Shown here piece after piece: positions 12,661 through 25,426 of a stretch of 64,000 nucleotides of DNA. Source of the DNA: Musa acuminata AAA Group (lineage: Eukaryota; Streptophyta; Magnoliopsida; Zingiberales; Musaceae); contig NC_088356.1 in the NCBI RefSeq assembly GCF_036884655.1, forward strand, positions 9,590,001-9,654,000, in the 5' to 3' direction. The translations under genes and the position numbers were made by a program. Numbering within the stretch: position 1 is the first letter of the stretch; every line of letters starts with the position of its first letter. The notes beneath the pieces are model-generated. The model saw only the letters and a program-made list of their open reading frames with translations, was not told the origin of the DNA and made no database searches.

Positions 12661-15600
12661 GAAACAGCGGCAAGAGGGAATGGTTTCACAGTAGCCTGGA
12701 CGAGGCCATGTGATCTCTTCTCGGAGAACAAAAAACATACAATGGTAAGTGGCTGTCAAGTAGAGAGTTTGTATACTTAATACATTCTTTTTCTACCAAT
12801 CTGACCAACTCCAGTTGATGTCAGGTTGACTGAAACAATGAACAGTGAAATCTCCTGGACATTCTTGGGATAAGTTCTGGTTAAGTTTGATTATAATTGT
12901 TCTAAATTAATGTGCAGGTCCGACTGTAAGATGCCAATCTGAACCTGGCATCTTGTTAATGTTCACATGGTAGTGGTATTGATCTGTCATGGATGCGTGT
13001 TTGTGGTTCCTCACCGACTTCATTAAATTATGGATCTAAGTGGTGCAGATGTGTGTGGTGTTCTGCACCATAATTATAAAGCATGAGGCGAAATTAATCT
13101 ACCTTTCGGTGGAAAGCTACGTTTGCTTGCCCAATAAACTTCGATGAGATATTGTGAGGTTGAATTCAGACACTTTAATTGAGTTTGATGGGCTTCAAGG
13201 AGAGAGAAAGAAGAAGAAGAAGAGGAATGTTTTATCCAATAGGTTTTATACACTGCAAAGCTTTGCAATATGTTCTGCCCAATCTCTAAAACAAGACAAG
13301 GGATGATGAGCAGAGCTAAAAGAATAGAATACTAATGATTTCTAACACTGCAGCTTATTTCTTCCATCCATAAGAACTGTTAAACAGCAAACTATCACAA
13401 AAATAAAGTTGAAAGCTGCAGAAATTGTAGTTAAGTTATTTAATTATATTAACCCATTGCAATAGATCACTTGACAAACAAATTAAACTCACAAAATAGG
13501 AAAAGGAAAAGGTTTTTACACTTTAGTGTGATAAATCAGCTGAAAATATTCTTTAACTACAGCATAAACTTCACTAGCAAACATTATTGCATAACAGCTC
13601 TAAAAGTGAGACCTAAAAGTTCTTGTTCCAAACAGTTGACTCTAAAAAAGTCTTCCAAATTCTAAAAGGAAGGGCTGTAACTAAAAGTGTTCATCTTCAA
13701 TCTGCATGTCTCACAGTATTCTAGTTATGATTAGGAAGGAGACAATGTGACCATAACTCAATATCATTGAGCTAATGAGGGAAATGTGAGATGATATAAC
13801 ACCATTAAGATAGAGCCAGGAGTAGTCGTTCATGAATCACAACTTTTATATGATTCTAAAAGACATACATATATATTTCCTACTCCCAATTGGTACTCCG
13901 GCCTAACTCATGATCAATAGGAAAGAGCTTTGAAACTTTAGGTCACCAACCCTAAGTTTGACCAGTAGATGCTTTGAGATCGCCAACATTAAGTGGTGGC
14001 AAGTTCAAGAGGAGACAGAGCGTATGATCCTTGACCTGGTTAACACTTTGGTTTGTACATCACATGGGGAGTTCCTACATCACTAATCAAGTCATGGCTA
14101 TTCTTCATTTAGTTGAGGTCATCATCTCTGTCAATTGTTTGAACAGCCTTAAAACTTGACGGCGTCTCACATACCAAACAGTGAGGCAAGCACGTTTGCA
14201 TTCATGTTGACACGCCAATCTGTGTCGGTGTCTTCGTGCTTCAATTTTCCCATAGCATGAATCATGGTGGCAGATGTTAAACGCAACATAGACAAGTTCA
14301 TAGAAACTAGTTGGCGATGCAGTGTGTCACATCAAATGGTTGGGTGGTGAGAGTTGATGCTTCAATAATATACTTTCACGAGTAATCTTGAGAGCAAGAA
14401 TTCAAAGACTACAGCCTGGTTAGTATATATAATTGCAAGCTGGTTGAAGAACACTTCAGACTTGGTCAAATGGGATTAAACAAGGGTGCAAAAATAGCCA
14501 TTAATTTGCTGATATTTCTGATGAACTGAAACTACTGAGAAGACTTTTGAGGTGTCAACTACAAACACTTGAGCTTAAGGTAGCATGTTGTACTAACCTA
14601 AAATATTCTGCTATATAACCTTCTTTCGAAGAGTGGTATCACATCTACCGTCACCATTGTTGCAGTGAAGTGACATGATTGACATAACAAAGCAGTGGAT
14701 AAAGAGACAGCTAGTGGCAAATAGGCATGCCTGTGTGTTCTTCTTCTTCTTCTAATGTTGTTGTCCTTATCATGAACTATAAAGACCACAAGCCTTTGCC
14801 ACTTGCATCCCCACCAAACTCCTACTATCCAATGTCGCTCGCACAGATCAAGATGGAAGGCTACTCTCCCTGAGAAAAGAAGAGGATGGGTGGATGGTGG
14901 CCAAAGGGAAGGAGAGCAACCAAAGGCTGAGGGTTTTGGTGGGTAGCTCGTTGATGCTATACATCTTTACCCTCCCTCCATTGTTGGGCGCGTGCAGGTG
15001 TTGTAGCTATCAAACTCCATTTATGGCCCCGACGGCAAATCATTTGTTCTTATCGCCTTCTCCATTAACCAAATGTTTTCTGTTCATCTTGCGTATGATG
15101 AAAATAATGCTTTCTATCAAGATGTAACCTTGTTTATATTGAGAATGATGCATTCTAATTAAGATGATGATTAAGAGATTAATTTGTTAGTTTGATGGGT
15201 ATCAAAATCAACAGAGTCTGGATTGTCTCAGGAAATTATCCATTTAAAATTAGTACGATCATACCCTTTTGGGATGAGCCATTTTTATGGTAGAGAATGT
15301 TGCTGATGCTCGCACGACATCGATTCTTGTATTCGATGGGACTAAAAGTTCTTATCACTATTAAATATATTAAAAATAATTTTTTATTGTAAAGATGAAA
15401 TGAAAATATTATCTAGAAAGATAATTACCTATAATTGATCATGAAAATAATTTACCTAGGCATAAAAGTTGTTAGATGAAAATATTAAAAAATATTTTTT
15501 TATTTATTTATATTATCTATCAAATCAAATTATACTCTATGACAATCAATATTGTTCTTTTGCATATTTTTGATGTTTTAATTTTTTTATATATTTTTTT

Positions 15601-15750
15601 GAAGATTTGACATTATTGGGCACCTAATCTTGTTATGGAAGATAGAATCATGGTCATAATCCTTTTAATAAATCTTTAGGTTGACTACTTATATCTTTAT
15701 ATACATAAATTCACTATGGATGGTGAGCTAATTATAAATTATATTTTATA
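12661..15750. other. Intergenic region, no gene recognised
   Basis: Mixed-composition sequence with only short ORFs (for example 13471-13665 and 14894-15127) that resemble no family. From about 15130 it becomes strongly AT-rich. Confidence 0.45.
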
Positions 15751-16267
15751 GTTAGATCTTTTTAGTATCTCGATCTTTAGACTTCAAAAATATATATTGA
15801 TATTTTTATAGTTTTAAAAATGAAGCATTTAACTTCTAATGATTCTAATATCATTGATTTTATCGATGAAAGATACAGTACATAAGTGCAAAATTATCGA
15901 TTTTATTAATAGTAAAATGATCATTTCAAATATTAATTGTAGACGGTCATGCTATGCTATTGGTTTCTTTCCCAAATTGATCCCTTAGGGTTTAGGACTA
16001 ACTTAATATTGTTATATTGTAGAAGAGTTTTGCCCTAAATCATAAGAGATTGGGGAAGAAACCAATGGCACCAATGCCCTTTTTTCAATCTTTTAATTAA
16101 TATCTAAAATAATTATTTTATTATTAATAAAATTGATAATTTCATAAGTACTGTTACTTGTTATATTTTTAGTTGGTAAAAGCCAACGACGACGAATAGA
16201 TGAAATTAAATGTTTCACTTTTATATTTTTGAAGTTTAGAAATCAGAACGCTTAAAAGGTCTAGCTA
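15751..16267. repeat. Large imperfect inverted repeat (fold-back / MITE-like)
   Basis: Two arms of about 230-250 bases pair imperfectly around a short centre at about 16000. The outer ends are tagatcttttta (15753-15764) and ttaaaaggtcta (about 16252-16263). Inner pairs include 'cttcaaaaatata' with 'tatttttgaag', 'cgattttattaatag' with 'attaataaaattga', and 'attggtttctttccc' with 'ggggaagaaaccaat'. No coding region lies inside. This is the structure of a non-autonomous fold-back or MITE-type DNA element. A target-site duplication was not fixed, though TA flanks are possible. Confidence 0.75.
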
Positions 16268-17760
16268 CCATCCGATCTAATCTAATCAGATCCGATCCCA
16301 GATGATCCAACTTATGATCACATTGGATAGGTATCAGATCTATCTAGAATCCTGCCTAATTAAAAGCTACGGGGCATTGACCCTTTAATTAGATCCCTGA
16401 TTCCATTTCCAGCACCAAACATAAAGCCATGGACAAAAAATTAAATCAAATGTTTGATATAATACCTTCATTACATGCATGCACATCAAGAAATCTAGAT
16501 TGGATCACATCCTCTCTTGGAGGATCTTCAAAGCCCACAATGCTGTTCTACTGTCTGATAGCCAATAGCGTTGTTGTAGTCGCTGACACATCAGAGAGAA
16601 AACCGAGTCGTTTGGTAACTAACAAGTATAAAAAATGTGCACTCGTCACGTAGAATAGATTGAAGGAAGGAAAAGAGGGATTGTGTTTGTAGGGACATTA
16701 GATTAAGAAGGGGAAGAGTGGAAGAGATGGAAAGATGAAACTTGAACGCTTTCTTGCCTGCCATTGCTTCTCTCTGCACTCCATTTAGGAGATCCTGCTC
16801 TGATCTCTCTCAGATTGCTCGTTTCTGGAATTGTTGCGAGGTGTTGATGAGGCCGAACGAGGAGCAGATCCACGGGACGCATCGGCAGAAACCCGGATAA
16901 CAGAGGAGCTAAAAACGAGGTAGGTTGTGTGCGTTGGTGGGCCGGCGAAGGCGAGAGAGCACTTTCCTCGGGGGGGGCTTCTTGAAAGTTGAGGTTTTTA
17001 ATTGGCCATACCTGTGTCGCTGGAGTTTCTCGGGTTCTTGATTTCTGACTTATTTGATTGCTGGTGGGTGTATCTTCTTCAAGCAATTTGATTTATTCGA
17101 AGGGTTTTGGTAGAATTGTATTGTTGTGCGTTCCGTAAGCAGAAAGGTGAGTTCTTGATGCGGAGGGCTCTTTTTGGGAGAAGAAAGATGTAGGTTTTGA
17201 TATTGTAGGCTTGTGAGACTGGTTAGTATGCATCTTTTAGTAGAATTTGGTGAAAAGGTGACGTTTGCTTGAAACTTGTGGCTGGGAGGCTTCGTTTCGT
17301 GGATCTCTGTGGTTGTCTTTGGATTCCTTTTTCCTTTTCTTTCTGGTTTGGTTTGTGAGAAGATGTTGGACATGTTAGGAAGTGTAGAGTGATGAACAGA
17401 AAGGGTTTTTAAAGTTAGGTTCTGGGACTCTGGATTTGGCTGCTTTTTGGGTTCAATAAATGGGGAGAAGGTAATAATAATGTGAAGTCTTGGTTTTCCT
17501 ATATGCCCCAAGGAATTATTTATGCTCATGAACTTTCTTCTAAGATAAAAGATTCAGTTTGTCACATCCAAGAAGAACTCAAGGATTCATTTGGTTGTCC
17601 ATGAACTTTTGGAGGCTTCGGGATGACAGAGGTATGCCACTTTTCTGATACCAAGATTCCTTAATCCTGTTTGTATCTTCTGCATCTTTGTGTATGTAAC
17701 TGCTTTTTAACTGTTAGGGTGGTCTTTGATTTTTGGTCTCTTCAATTCAGGAGAATGAGG
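16268..17760 (+). promoter_or_regulatory. Promoter and 5' UTR of the LRR receptor kinase
   Basis: AT-rich upstream DNA gives way at about 16750 to leader-like sequence. A probable 5' UTR intron runs from a donor at about 17632 (gacagag/gtatgcc) to an acceptor at about 17749 (ttcaattcag/gagaatg). ORFs on the minus strand here (16703-17529) look incidental. Promoter elements were not identified with confidence. Confidence 0.4.
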
Positions 17761-17818
17761 ATGTTTAGCTGACGAAGTGGTTGGTTATGTTCTTGGTGAT
17801 CTAACTCTTCTCTTGTAT

Positions 17819-20800
17819 ATGTTGTATGGGCATTACGCCTTGGTCTTATTACTACCGATGGCTAAATTCTTGGAGATCTTAGTACCTGGAAGAGTATCTG
17901 CTGCCATTGATCTCAAGTTCATAGCTTTGTTTGCTGCTCTATTTGTATCTAGTTCTGATGGGATAAACATGGAAGGCAAGTACCTCTTGCAACTTAAGAG
18001 TGAAATAAGAGACGTTCTCCACAACCTTGATAACTGGAGCCCTGATGATCTTACGCCCTGCCAGTGGAATGGTGTTAATTGCACTTCTGACTATGATCCA
18101 GTGGTTTTCTCACTTGATCTGAACTCCATGAATCTTTCTGGGTCTGTTTCTCCAAGCATTGGGGGATTGATTCACTTGACTTATCTTGACCTTTCCTTCA
18201 ATCAGTTCTCTGGGACGATCCCCGGGGAGATTGGAAATTGCTCCAAGTTAGAGATGCTGTACCTGAACAATAACAACTTTGAGGGCAGCATCCCACCACA
18301 ACTGGGGAACCTTGTCTCCTTGTTCAAGTGCAATTTGTGCAATAACAAACTTTCTGGTTCGTTTCCTGAGGAGATCGGAAATCTCTCATCGCTCATGGAA
18401 TTTGTGGCATACACCAACGACCTTATTGGTCCATTGCCTCATACCATAGGCAAGCTCAAGAACTTGGCCATCTTTCGAGTAGGGCAGAATCTGATCTCTG
18501 GAAGCATTCCGGTGGAGATCAGTGAATGCCACAACCTCGAATTGCTTGGTCTTGCCCAAAATCAGCTAGGAGGAGCGATTCCTAAAGAAATAGGGAAACT
18601 AAGGTACCTAGCTGAACTGATCCTTTGGGACAATCAATTATCTGGAGTTATACCTAAAGAGCTCCGAAACTGTACAGGCCTTGTGACACTTGCACTTTAC
18701 CAGAATTATCTAGTGGGTGATATACCTGTTGAGCTCGGAAACCTGAAGAATCTAGAGAAGCTATATCTTTACAGGAATAGTTTCAATGGGACAATACCTA
18801 AAGAAATTGGGAATCTTACTCTGGCAACAGAAATAGATTTCTCGGAGAATATGTTGACGGGGAAAATACCAGCAGAGTTGAGTAACATAAAAGGCTTGCG
18901 CCTGCTCTACCTCTTTGAGAACCAGCTTGCGGGCATCATACCCCCCGAGCTGTGTGCGCTGAAGAACTTAAGTAAGCTCGACCTCTCAATCAATTATCTC
19001 ACTGGATCCGTTCCTCCTGGATTGCAATATCTGCCTGATCTGATCCAGTTGCAACTCTTCAACAACATGCTCTTTGGTAACATTCCTCAGAAGCTTGGAT
19101 TGTATAGTCCACTTTGGGTGGTTGATTTCTCAAACAATAACCTCACTGGTCAAATCCCAAGTCATCTATGCCGACATTCAAATCTTATTTTGTTGAATCT
19201 CTGGTCCAATAAACTAACTGGTAGCATCCCCTCTGGGGTTACAAATTGCAAATCCTTGGTGCAGCTTCGTCTAGGTGGGAATAGCCTCACAGGAGGCTTC
19301 CCCTCTGATCTCTGTGGACTGGAAAACCTTGCCACCATTGAGTTAGATGAGAACAGGTTCAGTGGTCCTATCCCTCCGGAGATAGGACAGTGCAAAGCTC
19401 TGCAGAGACTGGACCTGGCAAACAACTTCTTCACACATGAGTTGCCAGTTGAAATTGGTAATCTGTCACAGCTTGTCGTCTTTAACATCTCATCCAATGA
19501 ATTTGGAGGAAGAATGCCTCCAGAAATATTTAACTGTACGATGCTTCAACGACTTGATCTCAGCCATAATCACTTCGAAGGAAAATTGCCTAATGAAATT
19601 GGAAAACTTCTGCAGCTGGAACTGCTTATACTTTCTGATAATATGTTTTCTGGAACCATACCTTCCATCATAGGAAAGCTCTCTCATTTGACAGAACTGC
19701 AGATAGGTGGTAATCAAATTTTTGGCACAATACCAAATGAATTGGGTGGACTTTCAAGTTTACAAATTGCAATGAATCTCAGCTATAATAATTTTTCTGG
19801 AAATATTCCACCAGAGCTTGGCAATCTTGCACTGCTAGAATTCCTTTTGTTAAATAATAACTACTTAACTGGTGTAATTCCAGCCACATTTGCAAATTTA
19901 TCTAGTTTACGTGGACTGAATGTCTCTTATAATGATCTAACTGGATCTCTTCCTCCCATTCCATTAATTCAAAGTATGGCCCGAAGCAGCTTTATTGGAA
20001 ATAAAGGGCTATGCGGTGGACCACTTGGCGAATGTGGTGTATCGCCATCTTCTTCTACATCACCATCATTGAGAGAAAAAAGCACCCCCTTCAGTAAGAT
20101 CATTGTCATTATTGCTGCTGCTGTTGGAAGCATTTCACTTGTTCTGATCGCTGTTGTTTTATATTTTATGAGACGGCCAGTCGAGACAATGGCTCCATTG
20201 AAAGAGAAACAACTATACTGTTCAGCATCAGGCACACATATCTCCCCAAGAGAAGGATTCACATTCCATGATCTGGTTGCTGCTACAGATAATTTTGATG
20301 AGAGTTTTGTTATTGGAAGGGGTGCTTGTGGCACTGTTTACAGAGCTATTACCCAGTCTGGGCGGACAGTTGCCGTAAAGAAATTAGCATCTAGTAGAGA
20401 AGGAAGTAACATTGAGAACAGCTTCCGTGCAGAGATTTCTACTCTTGGAAAGATTCGACATCGAAATATTGTAAAGCTATATGGTTTCACCTATCACAAT
20501 GGTTCCAAATTTCTTCTCTATGAGTACATGTCAAGTGGAAGCCTGGCTGATCTTCTTCATGGAGAATCTTCTTTTCCACTTGACTGGGATACTCGTTTTA
20601 TGATTGCCGTTGGGACTGCTGAGGGGCTTTCATACTTACACCATGATTGCAAGCCCCACATCATTCACCGAGATATAAAGTCCAGCAACATTTTGCTTGA
20701 TGAAAATTTTGAAGCTCATGTTGGAGATTTTGGATTAGCGAAGTTGATTGACGTGACACAGTTAAAATCAATGTCTGCAATTGCTGGGTCATATGGGTAT

Positions 20801-22941
20801 ATAGCACCTGGTAAGACTTCTAATATTACAGCTCAGGCTATTCCTGTCCTTTTCTGCTTGTGGTTTATTGCTTTTATTTGCCTTTTCAAAGAAAGCTGTT
20901 TCCCTGCATTTGATTGCATTTGCAATTTGCTAATCTCATATTGATATCCTGAGGAACTAGCTGTGTAATAGTTGCATTGTGTTTGATGGTGATTATACGC
21001 TTGAATGTTGCTGCTGTTCTATTAGTCTGTTTCTCTTAAAAGTTCAAATTTCAGAGATCCTACCAATTGTCAAATCAGAACAAAAATGATCATCTAAATA
21101 TTCTTGTCACATCCTGCTGTATAATTTTGTTGAAGTGGTAAATTTCCGGAACTCGTGAAAATTGGTTCTTTGTTCGACCCATTGCAAAAAAAAGGGTTGA
21201 TCCAACCTATTTATCATGATAGATATACTGACTTTGTGAATAAGGATTGTGGATATGTTTTCAGTGTGAATAATCAGAAAGGTATTGGGATGGGCCATGG
21301 TGGCACAAGTTGGTCACGTGGCAGCGTGCTATTCTGCACAACTGATTTCATGCCATGCTAGCAAGGTAATGATGGCATACCCCTATGCCATCAAATGATA
21401 ATCCTTGTGAGAAAGAAGCATTTGGTCGATTGGAGCATGCTAACATAGAGAGAAATAGACCCCTCTGAATTGCACGGGTATTTGATGGTTCTCTCCCAAC
21501 ATATGCATGCAGGAGGTACTCAAATATTGTATTGTATTTGCCCCATGAACTGCACAAGTCTTAGGATTAATTTTTGCATGTAAAAGGAGCTACTCAAACC
21601 TTCCATGTTTGTGTAGCAATCACCCAGAAAAGAAAAACAACGTCACAGGATGAAGAAGTGCTCTTTGTTAGTTTTTGAGAGAGAGCATTTTAAGAGACAG
21701 GCTCACAGCCACAATATAAGGAAGTGGCCCCATCTCAGTAAAGCCATTAAGATAATGAGCGTATGTAAATTGTGGAGCCCCACCATGCCAACATCCCATG
21801 GATATGGATGTGGCGTTACATGATGTGAAGCGGCAAGACATATATGACAAAATACTTGAGAACTTATTCGAGGTAGCGAAAAAGACTACTAATAAGCAAG
21901 TGCAAGACTTGTTGTCATAGTAATGTGGAACCAAGTCCCCCACACAAGTGATATACCTCTCTGGTTGTCTAATGCACATTGCATCCAAAATTTGTGAGAC
22001 TATAAAGAAACGTTTTAAAAGTCCAAATCAAACACTTGATGGCAAAACAAAAATTATGTTTAACAGTGTCTCCAGAAGAAAATTGTTGAGCCGCATGCTT
22101 TAGTTTCTTATTACACTGTGTAATCATGCACGTTTGAGGTACTGATTTTGCAAGAACTACAATTTATATGTTTGCGAAAAATGAACTAGATGAAGAAAGT
22201 TCATTGTTCTAGTCATGGTGATGAGTTTACCATTAATGGTTTGCTTATGATGATTTTCCAGGTTTTAAAGGAATATCTTGTTAGATAGTTCAGGTGTTTT
22301 GTTGCATGATTAGTTAAATCGAGTTTAATAATCTTGATAAGGTCAAACTGCTGTATTTCTAGCTTTCCCGGTGATGTGTGCTGGTAATTTTTCTTCTTTA
22401 CCATGTTTCTCTATCACCATATGTAGCTTTGAATTCTTTTAGTGGATTGTTGTGGATTGTTGCAACTTAAAATCTCTTCCGCATCTAATTGAAATCACTT
22501 TGACTATATTTGCCTTATTAGCATATTTAATTATATCTATATATCAACCTTTTTCTGCCAGAATATGCATATACTATGAAGGTTACAGAAAAATGTGATA
22601 TATATAGCTATGGAGTTGTCCTACTGGAATTGCTGACCGGAAGAACACCAGTGCAACCACTTGACCAAGGAGGTGACCTTGTTACATGGGTAAGAGCATA
22701 TATTAAGGATAATTCTTTGACTTCTGGAATATTTGACAGTCATTTGAACTTGGAAGACAAGAATGCTATCAGCCACATGATCATGGTTTTGAAAATTGCT
22801 TTATTATGTACAAGTTCATCACCATTGAATAGGCCATCTATGCGAGAAATTGTACTGATGTTAATGGAGTCTAAAGAGAAAGCTAGGGGCCTTCCATCCT
22901 CCACAGATTCTGATCACTCTGTGAAGAAAGACCAGTCATAG
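17819..22941 (+). CDS. LRR receptor-like serine/threonine kinase, subfamily XI type
   Basis: Plasma-membrane receptor that senses an extracellular ligand and signals through a cytoplasmic kinase. Two exons, 17819-20810 and 22562-22941 (GT-AG), give about 1123 aa. In order: a hydrophobic signal region, the N-terminal cap (WSPDDLTPCQWNGVNC), 26 tandem LRRs of about 24 aa, a transmembrane helix at about residues 761-786, then the kinase. Kinase motifs seen are GRGACGTVY, VAVKK (Lys about 854), HRDIKSSNILLD (His about 950) and DFGLAKL. The single intron splits the APE motif (AP/E), and exon 2 supplies DIYSYGVVLLELLTGR and the C-lobe. It is an RD kinase, so probably active. The first in-frame ATG is 17819; 17858 (MAKFLEI) is an alternative start giving 1110 aa. 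The architecture resembles Arabidopsis At2g33170, At5g63930 and At1g17230. The ligand is unknown. Confidence 0.93.
20811..22561 (+). other. 1.75-kb intron of the LRR receptor kinase
   Basis: It starts gtaaga and ends tctgccag. The section at about 21150-22010 is less AT-rich, contains near-palindromic phrases such as 'catgccatgctagc' and 'catcccatggatatggatg', and holds ORF fragments matching nothing known. It may be inserted repeat DNA, but no terminal repeats were found. Confidence 0.6.
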
Positions 22942-24960
22942 TGTATTTATATTTTACATTCATCAAAATTATATGTTCACTCTGATATATACTTTTTAAA
23001 TAGCCCTCCTCAGTTCCCATCTTGTATGCAATAACTACTCATTACATCTCAAAATTTTTACTCACAAAATCCGAAGGTGAAACTTAGTATGATCCAGATC
23101 GTCTTGTTTGCCAGTTAGCGTGATTTTGGAAGCCAAACGGATGAAAAGAGCTGCTAAAGCTAAAGCCAAACGTATACTTCTTTGATGATACTTCAGCGTA
23201 AACATTGTAATTAAGTTTATTTAGTCTGTACCTAGTTTCATCTTTTTTTTTTTTCGAAACCATGATACTTCAAGGTGATTTAGTTTGTAAACCAGAAATT
23301 ATTTCTTCTAGTGTTGTTTGAACAAGTTTTGTACCTTTTGCTTGTTGCTTATGATCTTGCAGAGAACTTTGATGTGCCATTAAACTTGTATCTATCGATT
23401 ACAGTTTTCGGCACTTCGACTTGTTTGTTATTCGAGCAAATGAAGTCGACAATAAAACTTACCTCTGTTTTACATTCAGAGAAATTTCATTGTTTTTCTG
23501 ATGGTGTCTTGATTTTGAGTGGAACTCCATTTAGCCATTATATTCATGAAATGTATGAATTGTGTGCTCTGCAGTATTTTACCAGGAAATTAATACAGTG
23601 GCATCATGAGTTGTCATACTGAGTTTAGACTTCAACTACAAAGTCATTCCAAGTGTAATTTGATGGTTGTGATGGCTCTCTCTTTGAACAAGTTAAACTT
23701 AATCAGATCAAGTTAGATTAGGTTACCGTGAACAGACAAAGCTAATCCCATAGGAATATTGGATTAGTATTACCAGATGGTCAGATTAATTCAACTGATT
23801 TAGATCATAAAACACTTACCCTTGCGTTCGTGATATGGTAAGTTGCTCACCTTCCACATCTATCATCTGGTTGTAGAAATGTCTTTGGTACTACAATGCA
23901 AATTACATGCACATCGATCAACGTATTTGCTAATATTAACATTGCCTGAAGCTTCTTGACGCTGCAGATGTATAAATCAATAAGAATGAGCTTCTAACCA
24001 TCTAATTTTCTAAAGAACATATCGACATGCTATTGATGCAATAATTCAACGTGTTCCGGTGATCAAGCCACGTTGATCTCACCAATGCACGGCCAAGTCC
24101 ACCGGTCTCCATCGATGGTGTCCACCCACCGGCAGGTACGCGGTAAGCATGACAGAAACATGGTCTTTGTTCCCGCGGCTTCGGTCACGGCGACGCCAAC
24201 AACTAATTGGCGGAGAACAATGTAATATCTTTTGTCGTTTTATGAGCTTTGACTTTGACTTGTCCACGTTTGTCTGATTAGTATGTCACCGACGTGGTAA
24301 CCTTAACGAGATGGATGGATTTTCTGATCTAGAGAACACGTCCCCAACTTACCGTCTCACTCGTCGGTGGCCTTTGTGGTCTCCACACACTCGGTCGTTG
24401 GTACGTTAAACGGGTGCGGAGAACGGGTAGTTCGAATATTGTGGCTTCAAGACGGGCAGTGGTTTCGGTACCCGCGACGAACTACCTGACCGACCCACCG
24501 ACCTCGTGATTTGGACTCAGCAATTGGCCCACCATGTTGTCCAATCGTACGGCCAGTAGCCCAGTCAAAAGTTCCCCCGGCTCATAAAGGATCCATGCCG
24601 TGTGGAAGGTCGGCAGCGGTGATGCTTCGGTAAGCGCGAAACGTCAGCCATCGGGTGGTTCCTCGCCACGTGTCCCGCTTCGGTCACGGAGTCGATTGCG
24701 TAACGGCGTAAAATTTCCATACGTCCGGGCCCGTGAGTCGGAAATTGTGCTGGAAACGTGGCGAGGGGAAACCGACACGTAGCTCGGTGCGTCCGACGTG
24801 GCTGGGGAGCAACCGGCCACCGACTGAGACGGACGGGCGCAGCGTTCTAGAATGCGCCGATGCCGGCCCTTTTCCACGGGCGACTTCGTGAGGCCAACTC
24901 CGGTTGTCGCCTTCCCGAGATTCCGGTTGTGGGTGGGCAAGAATAAAGCCCTCTCCTTCC
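22942..24960. other. 3' UTR of the LRR kinase and intergenic DNA
   Basis: The first few hundred bases after the stop are probably 3' UTR. The rest, to about 24960, is intergenic and becomes GC-richer toward the next gene. No ORF here resembles a known protein. Confidence 0.4.
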
Positions 24961-24972
24961 CTCTCGTCGCGG

Positions 24973-24984
24973 CATATATATCTC
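24973..24984 (+). promoter_or_regulatory. Candidate TATA box of the MUR3-like gene
   Basis: catatatatctc in a GC-rich context, about 450 bases upstream of the ATG. A possible 5' UTR intron (donor near 25093, acceptor ttttttttag near 25261) would shorten the leader. Position and composition are the only evidence. Confidence 0.4.
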
Positions 24985-25426
24985 TGTGAGTTCCCCGCAC
25001 CCTATCTCTCCTCATTTCCTCCTCTTCGATTACAAGATGCTCTTCCATACCTCCATCGAAATCTGTGTTCTCCAGCTCTCTCTCAATGCTTGTTGGTGTA
25101 AATTAAATTGAGCGGTTGTTTTCTTTTTTCCCTTCCTATTGGGATTTGGGAGCGTCACATGGGACTCAAATTTCATGACAATCCCGATCTAGGTTTTGTA
25201 ACTTTAGTGTTCTGAAATCGATATGTGCTTTACCCAATGCGCAAATTTTGAGTTTTTTTTAGCGGAGATTTGTTGTTGACGGCTCTAGAGACTGGTGGGT
25301 GATAGTTCCTCTTCTCGCATTTTGGATTTGGGGGAGGGCACAGGTAACTGGGTCTGCACTTCTCAATTTGATGAGAGTTTATTCGATAGAGATCGATCAA
25401 TTAAGCTGAATTTGGGCTGGAATTTG

